In this document: positions 6,626 through 14,579 of the stretch, piece after piece
How positions within the stretch are numbered: the first letter of the stretch is position 1
Layout: each line of letters opens with the position of its first letter
NCBI GenBank assembly: GCA_947624015.1
Contig: CANQIA010000017.1
Location: 1 to 40,982 of the forward strand
Reading direction: 5' to 3'
Source: an uncultured Clostridia bacterium
GTDB taxonomy: Bacteria; Bacillota; Clostridia; Lachnospirales; CAG-274
DNA: 40,982 bases
Program-made: the position numbers and the translations under genes
The notes under the pieces: generated by a model
What the model saw: the letters and a program-made list of their open reading frames with translations, nothing else
What the model was told of the DNA's origin: nothing
Database searches by the model: none

Positions 6626-7720
6626 ATGACCAATGAAGAAGTAAACGCTTTGCCAAACAATATAAAGCAAATAGGCAGTATCGGCGACGGCAACAGAATA
6701 TATATGGAGGACTATGCCTGTACATATCTGGATCAATATGCTCACAGCGACAGCAAGGAAAAAATAGCCGTGCTTGTAGGCAGAAATATGACCGTGGACA
6801 ACGAAAATATACTGTTTATAAGCGGTGTGATACAGGGAAAATATACCGTATCCAAAAATGGTATTACCGAGCTTACTGAAAAAAGCTGGCAGTATATAAA
6901 TAAACAGCTTAAGCTGTATTTCAGAGATCTTGAGGTAGTAGGCTGGTCCTATATACAGCCGGGCTATGAGGACTATATAAGCGAAAGACTTTGCGATCTT
7001 CAGAAAAATAATATTACAAAGGGGTTCCAAGTACTCTATACCATAGATCCTACCGAAAATATTTCCGGCTTTTACAAGTGGAACAACATTGACGGGACAT
7101 TTGACAGCATAAAGGGTTATATCATATATTACGAAAAAAACGAGGGTATGCATGAGTATATGCTCGAAAACAAAATAAAGACAGTTGCGGAAGAAAATAT
7201 CATTAAAACAAATACAAAAGACGCAGGCGCAAAGGCAAGAGAAGCCGCTTCAAAAAGGACAAGCTACAGAACCAGAAGAAAGATGGCAGCTAATCAGAAC
7301 AGAGCCATAAATATGCTGGGAAGCGTCAGCTTTGTAATGCTTCTGGTCTGTTTTATAATGGGCGCAGGTCTTGTGCAAAATGATGAAAGGATAAGAGATA
7401 TGGAAATGAAGCTGACCTCCCTTGAAAATCAGTTCCAAAACAGTCAAAGCGTATTTGCCCTCAGCAACGAAAGCACTACGGCAGAAGCAGCAGACCAACA
7501 GACTACCCGGCCTATTACGGAAACTGAGTCGGAACCCACCACAGAATCGGCGACCGAACCGCCAAAGTATACCGAATACCGAGTCAAGTCGGGGGATACG
7601 CTTATAGGCATTAGCAAGAGTACATACGGAACATCGGCAAGGGTTTCGGATATAAGGGAGCTGAATAATATAGCCGGGAATAAGATAATAACAGGAGAAA
7701 TACTCCTGCTGCCTCAATAA
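6626..7720 (+). CDS. Membrane protein with degenerate MPN/JAMM-like domain and C-terminal LysM
   Basis: A 364-residue protein. Residues about 25-180 resemble an MPN (JAB/JAMM) fold: AVLVGR (48-53), a strand ending SGVIQGK, a helix, then VVGWSYIQPG (104-113) in place of the GWYHSHPG loop, then ISERLCDLQ and FQVLYTIDP. The metal-binding histidines of HxHPx7SxxD are Tyr and Gln here, so it is unlikely to be a protease. A basic segment (205-222) precedes one transmembrane helix (229-250), then a coiled segment, a Thr/Glu-rich linker and a LysM domain (317-363; YRVKSGDTL, ELNNI, GEILLLPQ) that would bind peptidoglycan outside. The ATG at 6626 follows GGAAGG. Its stop overlaps the start of a histidine kinase gene (TAATG). 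The MPN call is by pattern only. Confidence 0.75.
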   Translation: MTNEEVNALPNNIKQIGSIGDGNRIYMEDYACTYLDQYAHSDSKEKIAVLVGRNMTVDNENILFISGVIQGKYTVSKNGITELTEKSWQYINKQLKLYFRDLEVVGWSYIQPGYEDYISERLCDLQKNNITKGFQVLYTIDPTENISGFYKWNNIDGTFDSIKGYIIYYEKNEGMHEYMLENKIKTVAEENIIKTNTKDAGAKAREAASKRTSYRTRRKMAANQNRAINMLGSVSFVMLLVCFIMGAGLVQNDERIRDMEMKLTSLENQFQNSQSVFALSNESTTAEAADQQTTRPITETESEPTTESATEPPKYTEYRVKSGDTLIGISKSTYGTSARVSDIRELNNIAGNKIITGEILLLPQ

Positions 7721-8340
7721 TGGACGTTAAAAAAGAAATAGCCGCTGCTCTTGCTCACGAAATAAAAAATCCCATTGCTCTTATTAAGGCAAATGTGGAT
7801 TACATAAAGACATTCTCCGATGATGAAATGCTCCCTGCCTTTAATGTGATAAATAAGGAGCTGAGCAAGCTAAACGATCTTATAAACAATTACACTACAT
7901 TGCTGCGTCCCTCGGATGAATGGGAAAAAATTTTCCCGGAAGATATCATATATGATGTGACAGACGAATTTTCTATTACCGAAGCTCCTGAATTTCTCTT
8001 CGATATTGAATCGGATATATGCATTTACGGAGATTACAGCAAATTTTCTATACTTCTGTTCAATGTGTACAAAAACGCCATAGAAGCCAATGCGGACAAT
8101 ATTAAAACAAGACTTTACCGATTAAACGGCAACGCCGTTATCGAAATAGAGGATAACGGAAGCGGAATGAGTAAAGATACGGTTGAAAACATAGGCTCCC
8201 CCTTCTATACCACAAAGGAAAAGGGAAGCGGACTTGGTATACTTATTTGCAGGACCATTACGGAAAATATGAATGGAAGATTTGAAATAAAAAACAGCAG
8301 TAAAGGATGTACCGTACATATAGAATTGCCGATAAGATAA
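7720..8340 (+). CDS. Minimal histidine kinase without sensor domain
   Basis: A 206-residue kinase consisting only of a dimerization/phosphorylation domain and an ATPase domain. The H box HEIKNP begins at H13, close to the protein start; the N box is NVYKNAIEA, G1 DNGSGM and G2 KGSGLGI. The H box resembles those of sporulation kinases (AHEIKNP). It has no membrane segment or input domain, so a partner must supply the signal. Translation is probably coupled to the LysM/MPN gene through TAATG, with no ribosome-binding site of its own at proper distance, which makes that membrane protein the natural partner. No response regulator is adjacent; the window encodes Spo0A and an OmpR-type regulator elsewhere. 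Confidence 0.9.
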   Translation: MDVKKEIAAALAHEIKNPIALIKANVDYIKTFSDDEMLPAFNVINKELSKLNDLINNYTTLLRPSDEWEKIFPEDIIYDVTDEFSITEAPEFLFDIESDICIYGDYSKFSILLFNVYKNAIEANADNIKTRLYRLNGNAVIEIEDNGSGMSKDTVENIGSPFYTTKEKGSGLGILICRTITENMNGRFEIKNSSKGCTVHIELPIR

Positions 8341-8395
8341 TAATGTTTGCAATATTACAGTATTACAATATAACAATATATTTATACCAAAAAAA

Positions 8396-8427
8396 TAAGG
8401 CCGGTGCAAAAAATTGCGCCAGCCTTA
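8396..8427 (-). terminator. Terminator of ppdK
   Basis: Stem of 14 positions (8396-8409 with 8414-8427, one mismatch and one G-T pair) right after the ppdK stop, followed on the minus strand by TTTTTTT. Confidence 0.75.
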
Positions 8428-8432
8428 GAATT

Positions 8433-11063
8433 TTATCTGGGATATTTAATATTAGCCTGAGCGGCTGCAAGTCTTGCAATAGGAACTCTGAAAGGAGAAC
8501 AGCTTACATATGTTAAGCCTACTCTGTGACAAAATTCCACTGAAGAAGGATCGCCGCCGTGTTCGCCGCAGATACCTAAAGTAATGTCGGGTCTTGTCTG
8601 CTTACCAAGCTTTGCAGCCATTTCCACAAGCTTGCCTACGCCCTTCTGATCAAGTCTTGCAAAAGGATCGGACTCGTATATCTTGTTTTCGTAATAGGAA
8701 TCCAAAAACTTGCCTGCATCATCTCTTGAAAAGCCGAATGTCATCTGTGTAAGGTCGTTGGTACCGAATGAGAAGAATTCTGCTTCCTTGGCAATTTCGT
8801 CTGCCGTAAGAGCGGCTCTTGGTATCTCAATCATAGTACCTACCTTGTATTTAAGGTCAACGCCTGCTTCCTTTATTATAGAGTCGGCTGTTTCAACAAC
8901 AACGCTCTTTACAAATGCAAGCTCTTTTACCTCGCCTACAAGCGGTATCATTATCTCGGGAACGATATTCCACTCGGGATGCGCCTTTGATACCTTTATG
9001 GCAGCCTTAATAACGGCTCTTGTCTGCATAGCCGCAATTTCAGGATAGGTAACAGCCAATCTACATCCTCTGTGACCCATCATGGGGTTGAATTCGTGGA
9101 GTGATGAAATAATAGCCTTGATGTCCTCTACGCTCTTGTTCTGTGTTTTAGCAAGAAGCTCTATATCGTCTTCCTCTGTGGGAACAAATTCATGAAGAGG
9201 CGGATCAAGAAATCTTATATTAACGTGCTTGCCTTCCATTGTTTCGTAAAGCTTCTCAAAATCGCCCTGCTGCATAGGTTCAAGCTTGGCAAGAGCGACC
9301 TTTCTCTGCTCTACGGTATCGGAACATATCATTTCTCTTATAGCTGATATCCTGTCCGGATCAAAGAACATATGCTCTGTTCTGCAAAGACCGATACCCT
9401 CTGCGCCAAACTCCACAGCCTTTGCGGCATCTCTTGGCGTATCAGCATTGGTTCTTACCTTAAGAGCTCTGAACTCGTCAGCCCAAGCCATAAGTCTGCC
9501 GAATTCTCCGCTGATTGTAGCGTCAACAGTCTTTATAGCCTCGCCGTAGATATTTCCTGTAGAGCCGTCAAGTGATATCCAATCGCCTTCTGTATATGTT
9601 CTGCCTGCAAGCTCAAACTTTTTATTGGCTTCATCCATCTTGATCTCGCCGCAGCCTGATACGCAGCATGTTCCCATACCTCTTGCAACGACTGCTGCAT
9701 GAGAGGTCATACCGCCTCTTACGGTAAGTATGCCCTGTGAATAATTCATACCCTCGATATCTTCGGGAGAAGTCTCAAGTCTTACAAGAACTACCTTTTC
9801 GCCTGCCTTAGCCCAACTTACAGCGTCCTCTGCGGTAAATACTATTCTACCGCATGCAGCGCCGGGAGATGCGGCCAGAGCAGTGGCAACAGGCTTAGCC
9901 GCCTTAATGGCATCGGCATCGAACTGAGGATGCAAAAGAGCGTCAAGCTGCTTTGGATCTATCATACATACGGCTTCCTTTGGAGTTATCATACCCTCGT
10001 CTACAAGATCGCAAGCGATCTTTAAGGCAGCCGCTGCCGTTCTCTTTCCGTTTCTTGTCTGAAGCATATAGAGCTTCTTATCTTCGATAGTAAACTCCAT
10101 ATCCTGCATATCTCTGTAATGCTTTTCAAGCTTATCGCATATCTTTACAAACTGACCGTATACCTCGGGCATAACATCCTTAAGCTGGTCAATGGTCTGA
10201 GGTGTTCTTACGCCTGCAACAACATCCTCGCCCTGAGCATTCATAAGGAACTCGCCAAAAAGCTTCTTTTCGCCGGTAGCGGGATTTCTTGTAAAGGCAA
10301 CGCCTGTACCGGAAGTATCTCCCGTGTTACCGAATACCATAGACTGTACGTTTACAGCGGTACCCCATGAACCTGGTATATCGTTCATTCTTCTGTAATA
10401 AATGGCTCTTGGGTTATCCCATGAACGGAATACAGCCTTTATGGCGCCCATTAACTGCTCTTTGGGATCTGACGGGAAATCAACGCCTATTTTAGCCTTG
10501 TATTCAGCCTTAAACTGTTCCGCAAGCTCCTTAAGGTCTTCGGCAGTAAGCTCAGTATCAAGCTTAACTCCCTTCTCTTCCTTCATCTTGTCAATAAGCT
10601 CTTCGAAATATTTCTTACCGACTTCCATAACTACGTCTGAATACATCTGAATAAATCTTCTGTATGAGTCGTATGCAAATCTTGGATTGCCGGTCTTCTT
10701 TGCAAAGGCTTCTACTACCTCATCGTTAAGACCGAGATTAAGTATGGTATCCATCATACCGGGCATAGATGCTCTTGCGCCTGAACGAACAGAAACAAGA
10801 AGAGGATTCTCAAGATCGCCGAATTTCTTGCCGGTAATGCTTTCCATTTTAGTAATGTATTCCATTATCTGAGCCTGGATCTCCTCATTGATCGTTTCGC
10901 CGTCGGCATAGTACTGAGTACATGCTTCCGTGGTAATAGTAAAGCCCTGAGGCACAGGCATACCGAGGTTAGTCATCTCAGCAAGGTTAGCGCCTTTGCC
11001 GCCAAGGAGCTCTCTCATAGTGCCATTGCCTTCTGAGAACAAATAAACAAATTTCTTATCCAT
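8433..11063 (-). CDS. ppdK: Pyruvate, phosphate dikinase
   Basis: An 876-residue enzyme, the usual length. It interconverts pyruvate, ATP and phosphate with phosphoenolpyruvate, AMP and pyrophosphate, and in fermentative Clostridia often works in glycolysis with PPi. The N-terminal ATP-grasp part contains GGKGANLAEM and GNTGDTSGTGVAFTRNP. The swivelling domain carries the phospho-histidine motif GGMTSHAAVVARGMG (about residue 450). The C-terminal PEP barrel ends with GICGEHGGDP and CSPFRVPIARLAAAQ. Start at 11063: GGAGG eight bases upstream; an upstream in-frame ATG overlaps that site. Monocistronic, with its own promoter and terminator. Confidence 0.98.
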   Translation of the reverse strand: MDKKFVYLFSEGNGTMRELLGGKGANLAEMTNLGMPVPQGFTITTEACTQYYADGETINEEIQAQIMEYITKMESITGKKFGDLENPLLVSVRSGARASMPGMMDTILNLGLNDEVVEAFAKKTGNPRFAYDSYRRFIQMYSDVVMEVGKKYFEELIDKMKEEKGVKLDTELTAEDLKELAEQFKAEYKAKIGVDFPSDPKEQLMGAIKAVFRSWDNPRAIYYRRMNDIPGSWGTAVNVQSMVFGNTGDTSGTGVAFTRNPATGEKKLFGEFLMNAQGEDVVAGVRTPQTIDQLKDVMPEVYGQFVKICDKLEKHYRDMQDMEFTIEDKKLYMLQTRNGKRTAAAALKIACDLVDEGMITPKEAVCMIDPKQLDALLHPQFDADAIKAAKPVATALAASPGAACGRIVFTAEDAVSWAKAGEKVVLVRLETSPEDIEGMNYSQGILTVRGGMTSHAAVVARGMGTCCVSGCGEIKMDEANKKFELAGRTYTEGDWISLDGSTGNIYGEAIKTVDATISGEFGRLMAWADEFRALKVRTNADTPRDAAKAVEFGAEGIGLCRTEHMFFDPDRISAIREMICSDTVEQRKVALAKLEPMQQGDFEKLYETMEGKHVNIRFLDPPLHEFVPTEEDDIELLAKTQNKSVEDIKAIISSLHEFNPMMGHRGCRLAVTYPEIAAMQTRAVIKAAIKVSKAHPEWNIVPEIMIPLVGEVKELAFVKSVVVETADSIIKEAGVDLKYKVGTMIEIPRAALTADEIAKEAEFFSFGTNDLTQMTFGFSRDDAGKFLDSYYENKIYESDPFARLDQKGVGKLVEMAAKLGKQTRPDITLGICGEHGGDPSSVEFCHRVGLTYVSCSPFRVPIARLAAAQANIKYPR

Positions 11064-11124
11064 TTTTGTTTCCTCCATAAATATTTTTGTGCAATATTAC
11101 CAAAGTGTAAAAATCGATAGTGAT

Positions 11125-11153
11125 ATTATAGCATACTTTACAATCCTTGGCAA
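11125..11153 (-). promoter_or_regulatory. Sigma-A promoter of ppdK
   Basis: On the minus strand: TTGCCA (11148-11153), 17-base spacer, TATAAT (11125-11130). Confidence 0.65.
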
Positions 11154-11180
11154 CAATTTTTTTAAGTTTGTTACTTTTGG

Positions 11181-12563
11181 TTAAAAATCGATCTTTTCAA
11201 GGAGATAATTTCTTAATTCCGATATTTTTACTCTCTGCTGTTCCATAGTATCTCTGTCACGAACGGTGACGCTTTCATCCTCAAGGGAATCAAAATCATA
11301 GGTAATGCAGAAAGGAGTACCTATTTCGTCCTGTCTTCTGTATCTTTTGCCTATGGACTGAGCGTCGTCAAAATCGCAGAGGAAATCCTTTGAAAGCATT
11401 GTATAGACCTGAGTAGCCTTTTCCGAAAGCTTCTTTGAAAGAGGCAGTATGGCAGCCTTATAAGGCGCAAGAGCAGGATGAAAATGCAATACGGTTCTTG
11501 AATCTCCGCCTTCCAGCTCTTCCTCGTCATAGGCTTCGCAAAGAAATGCAAGAGTCACTCTGTCGGCGCCCAAAGACGGTTCTATACAATACGGCACATA
11601 TTTCTCATTTGTAGCAGGATCAAAATAATCCATTGCTTCTCCCGAATGAGCCTCATGAGCCTTAAGGTCAAAATCCGTTCTGGAAGCAATGCCCCACAGT
11701 TCTCCCTTTCCGAAGGGGAACATATACTCTATATCGGTAGTGGCATTGCTGTAATGAGCAAGCTCAGCCTGTTCGTGATCGCGAAGCACTATGTTTTCCT
11801 TTGCTATGTTAAGAGATAAAAGCCAGTTGGTGCAAAAATCCTTCCAATAAGCAAACCAATCCAGCTCCGTACCGGGCTTGCAAAAGAACTCCAGTTCCAT
11901 TTGTTCAAATTCCCTTGTTCTGAATATAAAATTACCCGGCGTTATCTCGTTTCTGAAGGATTTGCCTATCTGACCGATACCAAAGGGTATCTTCTTTCTT
12001 GAGGTTCTCTGTACGTTCTTGAAATTAACGAAAATTCCCTGCGCTGTCTCAGGACGCATATATACCACGTTTTTATCTTCCTCGGTAACGCCTGCATGAG
12101 TCTTGAACATAAGATTGAACTGTCTTATATTGGTAAAATTGTGAGCGCCGCAGCTTGGACAGGGGATATTGTTGTCTGAAATATATTTCATCATTTCCTC
12201 ATTTGTCCAGCCGTCTGCATTGCCCTCAATGCCGTTTGCTTTATTGTAGTCCTCTATGATATTGTCTGCCCTAAAGCGCTCATGACAATCTTTGCAATCC
12301 ATAAGAGGGTCGTTAAAGCCGCCTACATGACCTGAGGCTACCCATACCTCTGGATTCATAAGTATTGCGCAGTCTACGCCTACATTATAAGGGCTTTCCT
12401 GTATAAACTTCTTCCACCAGGCTCTTTTTACGTTGTTCTTAAGCTCAACGCCCAAAGGGCCGTAGTCCCATGAGTTGGCAAGACCTCCGTATATCTCTGA
12501 GCCGGGATATACAAAGCCTCTTGCCTTTGCAAGAGCCACAATTTTTTCCATTGACTTTTCCAT
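11181..12563 (-). CDS. glyS: Glycyl-tRNA synthetase, one-chain class II type
   Basis: A 460-residue class II synthetase of the homodimeric type found in many Gram-positives, not the alpha/beta type. Visible: [21 protein letters not shown] at the N-terminus, [28 protein letters not shown] (motif 2 with its catalytic Arg), EPSLGADR (motif 3 region), and a C-terminal anticodon-binding domain. Two CxxC pairs in the insert (CKDCH, CPSC) may bind zinc. The ATG at 12563 follows GGAGG; upstream codons overlap the PspC gene and have no homology. No T-box leader: only 38 bp separate it from pspC. Last gene of the packed eight-gene run. Confidence 0.97.
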   Translation of the reverse strand: MEKSMEKIVALAKARGFVYPGSEIYGGLANSWDYGPLGVELKNNVKRAWWKKFIQESPYNVGVDCAILMNPEVWVASGHVGGFNDPLMDCKDCHERFRADNIIEDYNKANGIEGNADGWTNEEMMKYISDNNIPCPSCGAHNFTNIRQFNLMFKTHAGVTEEDKNVVYMRPETAQGIFVNFKNVQRTSRKKIPFGIGQIGKSFRNEITPGNFIFRTREFEQMELEFFCKPGTELDWFAYWKDFCTNWLLSLNIAKENIVLRDHEQAELAHYSNATTDIEYMFPFGKGELWGIASRTDFDLKAHEAHSGEAMDYFDPATNEKYVPYCIEPSLGADRVTLAFLCEAYDEEELEGGDSRTVLHFHPALAPYKAAILPLSKKLSEKATQVYTMLSKDFLCDFDDAQSIGKRYRRQDEIGTPFCITYDFDSLEDESVTVRDRDTMEQQRVKISELRNYLLEKIDF

Positions 12564-12601
12564 TTGAGTTTCCTCCTTGATAAGTTGATTTATTGCTATA
12601 T

Positions 12602-12793
12602 TTATTTTACAATATCCAAAGGTATGATGCACCAGAATATAATATAGATCAGAATACCTGTTCCGAATGAACCAAATGAAAGTATTACGGCAATAAGCCT
12701 TATTATTGTGGGATCGATATCGAAATACATACCCAATCCTCCGCATACGCCTGCAAATATTTTGTTTGTTGAACTCCTGTACAATTTTTTCAA
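12602..12793 (-). CDS. Small PspC-domain membrane protein
   Basis: A 63-residue protein made of one PspC domain. Basic KKLYRSS, then [20 protein letters not shown], the typical glycine-rich start, then one hydrophobic segment ([22 protein letters not shown]). Family members sit in the inner membrane and are linked to envelope-stress responses in enterics; in Firmicutes the role is unclear. The start is TTG, with AAAGGAGG seven bases before it. It lies between radC (13 bp) and glyS (38 bp). Confidence 0.85.
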   Translation of the reverse strand: MKKLYRSSTNKIFAGVCGGLGMYFDIDPTIIRLIAVILSFGSFGTGILIYIIFWCIIPLDIVK

Positions 12794-12806
12794 CGTGATC
12801 CCTCCT

Positions 12807-13514
12807 TTAATATCTGCGCTTCAACCCAAAATAGCCTTCGTTTGCAAAGCTGTAATTTTTATCTCCGCATATTATAACATGATCCAGCAGTTTTATGCCC
12901 AATGTGGTAAACTTTGAAGTAAATATCCTTGTGGCATTATAGTCGGCTTCGGACGGTTCACAAGTACCGCTGGGATGATTATGAGCAAGTATCACAAACT
13001 TGGCTTTATGCAGCAGCGCCTTTTCAAGCACAGGCTCAACTGTTACCTGTACCTCATCATAAGAACCGCTGCTTATCCTGTCCGCAGCAATAAGCTTTTT
13101 ATTGGCATCAAGCGAAAGCAGATACATGGATTCATAATTCTGTGCCTTGAGCAATACCTTAAGATACTCTGCAGCGGCTCTGAAGCCGTTTATAACAGTA
13201 CCCTTTTCGTAATAGCTTTCCATATATCTTCTCGATACATATGGTATCATGGACAGAAATACCGCAACGTTTTCTGTAAGACCTCCGTGTATCATAAGCT
13301 CCTCAGGCTTTGAGTTAAGAAGATTATGGAGAGTATGATATTGCTCCAGAAGTCTTTTGGCAATAGGTTTTGTATCTTTCATCGGATATGCATAAAACAG
13401 CATAAGCTCAAGTATCTCATAATCCTGGAAGCTGTCAAGATTGCCTTCTTTTATAAACCTTTTTCTGACTCTGCCTCTATGGCCGCTGTTTAAATTCTCA
13501 ACCTTATCTGCCAT
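12807..13514 (-). CDS. radC: RadC/JAB-domain DNA-associated protein
   Basis: A 235-residue RadC-family protein. The N-terminal helix-hairpin-helix-like part (about 15-100) leads to a C-terminal JAMM fold with all ligands in place: E128, H178 and H180 in AHNHPSG, and D191. Despite the name, a DNA repair role is doubtful; the family is often found near competence genes. The neighbours here, comM and dprA, agree. The start codon is immediately after the stop of the DUF402 gene, and GAGGTT in that gene's end serves as ribosome-binding site. It contrasts with the degenerate MPN-like domain at 6.6 kb, in which these ligands are missing. Confidence 0.93.
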   Translation of the reverse strand: MADKVENLNSGHRGRVRKRFIKEGNLDSFQDYEILELMLFYAYPMKDTKPIAKRLLEQYHTLHNLLNSKPEELMIHGGLTENVAVFLSMIPYVSRRYMESYYEKGTVINGFRAAAEYLKVLLKAQNYESMYLLSLDANKKLIAADRISSGSYDEVQVTVEPVLEKALLHKAKFVILAHNHPSGTCEPSEADYNATRIFTSKFTTLGIKLLDHVIICGDKNYSFANEGYFGLKRRY

Positions 13515-13985
13515 TTATAAAACCTCGTTTATGTATTTTGTATACTCGTCAAATCTGCCTTCATATATTATATTCAAAAGCCTGTCGGCTCTTTCTGCCG
13601 CCAAAGCGAGCATTTCTCTCTCAGGCACATTATTTCTTATGGATCTGCCCACTTCGTCAAGATCCATGACCTTTACAAAGCCGTTGTCATAGACCTTTAT
13701 ATCTATAAGCAGATCGTTAAAAATATATGTGTCGTTTTTGATCTCGGTGTCTATTATATCGCAGTACCAATACAAGGGCTTGTCCTTGCTGTCTATAAAT
13801 CTGCTTATCTTAAAGCCCTCTTTTATATAATAACAGGAAACGCCGTGAGTAAAATCGGTTCTGGGCTTTAAAACATTCCATTTGGTCACTATTATATCGT
13901 CATCCTTTTTAAGTATGATATCATCTTTTAAATACACTATCTCATCAGGTATATATCTTCTCCTGTAAAGCTTCACAGTCCCCAT
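13515..13985 (-). CDS. DUF402 family protein
   Basis: A 156-residue beta-rich protein. Recognisable blocks: a conserved YWYCDII in the centre (about 73-79), then DLLIDIKVYDNGFVKVMDLDE. The family includes nucleoside di/triphosphate phosphatases (Ntdp) and RNA-binding FAU-1-like proteins; the substrate here cannot be told. It lies 13 bp after codY and abuts radC, within the long operon. AAGGGG precedes the ATG. Confidence 0.85.
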   Translation of the reverse strand: MGTVKLYRRRYIPDEIVYLKDDIILKKDDDIIVTKWNVLKPRTDFTHGVSCYYIKEGFKISRFIDSKDKPLYWYCDIIDTEIKNDTYIFNDLLIDIKVYDNGFVKVMDLDEVGRSIRNNVPEREMLALAAERADRLLNIIYEGRFDEYTKYINEVL

Positions 13986-13998
13986 AATACATTCCCCT

Positions 13999-14568
13999 TT
14001 ACTCCTTATCCTTAAGTCTGTCCATCAGATCGCTGCTCAAAACTTTAATATAGGTACCCTTTGCCCCGCCTGAACGAAGCTCTATAAGTCCTGTACATTC
14101 CAGCTTGCGCAGTCCGTTTACGACAACAGAGCGAGTTATTCCCGTCTGCTTGGCTATTTCGCTTATATTTACGGCTGTATCCTTATTGCAGGAGAGCAAA
14201 ACGCATTTGACGCCATTGTATTCTCTCTCGGTAAGTCCCTTAAGAGCATTGTCTATAAGATCTGACCATATATGAGAGTATCTGTCAAGTCTGTCTGTCT
14301 GCATTTTGTAGTATATTATCAAAGCGGCAAAGCGTATGTATCTGTAATTTTCATTAACAGCTCTGTCGCTCATATACATAGATCCAAGCCTGCCCAAGGA
14401 TATGCAATTTTCATATCTGGAATTTCCGTATATAAATTTGCCGTTCCAGTCCGTAAGTGAAATATGTGAACGCAGCTCTCTTTCCATTTCGGAAAGAAAG
14501 CTGTCATAAAAATTGCCGTTTTTTAAAGCCAGCGTTATAAGTCTGTCTACCCTGTCGCTGTAATCCAT
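13999..14568 (-). CDS. codY: CodY-family regulator with shortened sensor domain
   Basis: A 189-residue protein; CodY is normally about 260. The winged-helix C-terminus is clear (SEIAKQTGITRSVVVNGLRK, then AKGTYIKVLSSDLMDRL). The first about 50 residues match the start of the CodY GAF domain (FYDSFLSEMERELRSHI, NGKFIYGN), and about 60-110 match its last strand and linker. About 70 residues between these are missing, the part that in Bacillus CodY forms the branched-chain amino acid pocket. GTP/isoleucine sensing may thus be altered. Placement 11 bp after topA and downstream of dprA parallels Bacillus (dprA-topA-trmFO-xerC-clpQY-codY) with the middle genes absent. AAGGGG precedes the ATG. Confidence 0.85.
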   Translation of the reverse strand: MDYSDRVDRLITLALKNGNFYDSFLSEMERELRSHISLTDWNGKFIYGNSRYENCISLGRLGSMYMSDRAVNENYRYIRFAALIIYYKMQTDRLDRYSHIWSDLIDNALKGLTEREYNGVKCVLLSCNKDTAVNISEIAKQTGITRSVVVNGLRKLECTGLIELRSGGAKGTYIKVLSSDLMDRLKDKE

Positions 14569-14579
14569 GACTGACCCCT

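Noticed and set aside
6512..7153. Long minus-strand open frame opposite the LysM/MPN gene
   Set aside because: It is the antisense of a well supported gene with a ribosome-binding site, transmembrane helix and LysM domain; no ribosome-binding site or family match.
12564..12601. T-box or other leader ahead of glyS
   Set aside because: Only 38 bases separate pspC and glyS, with room for the ribosome-binding site alone.
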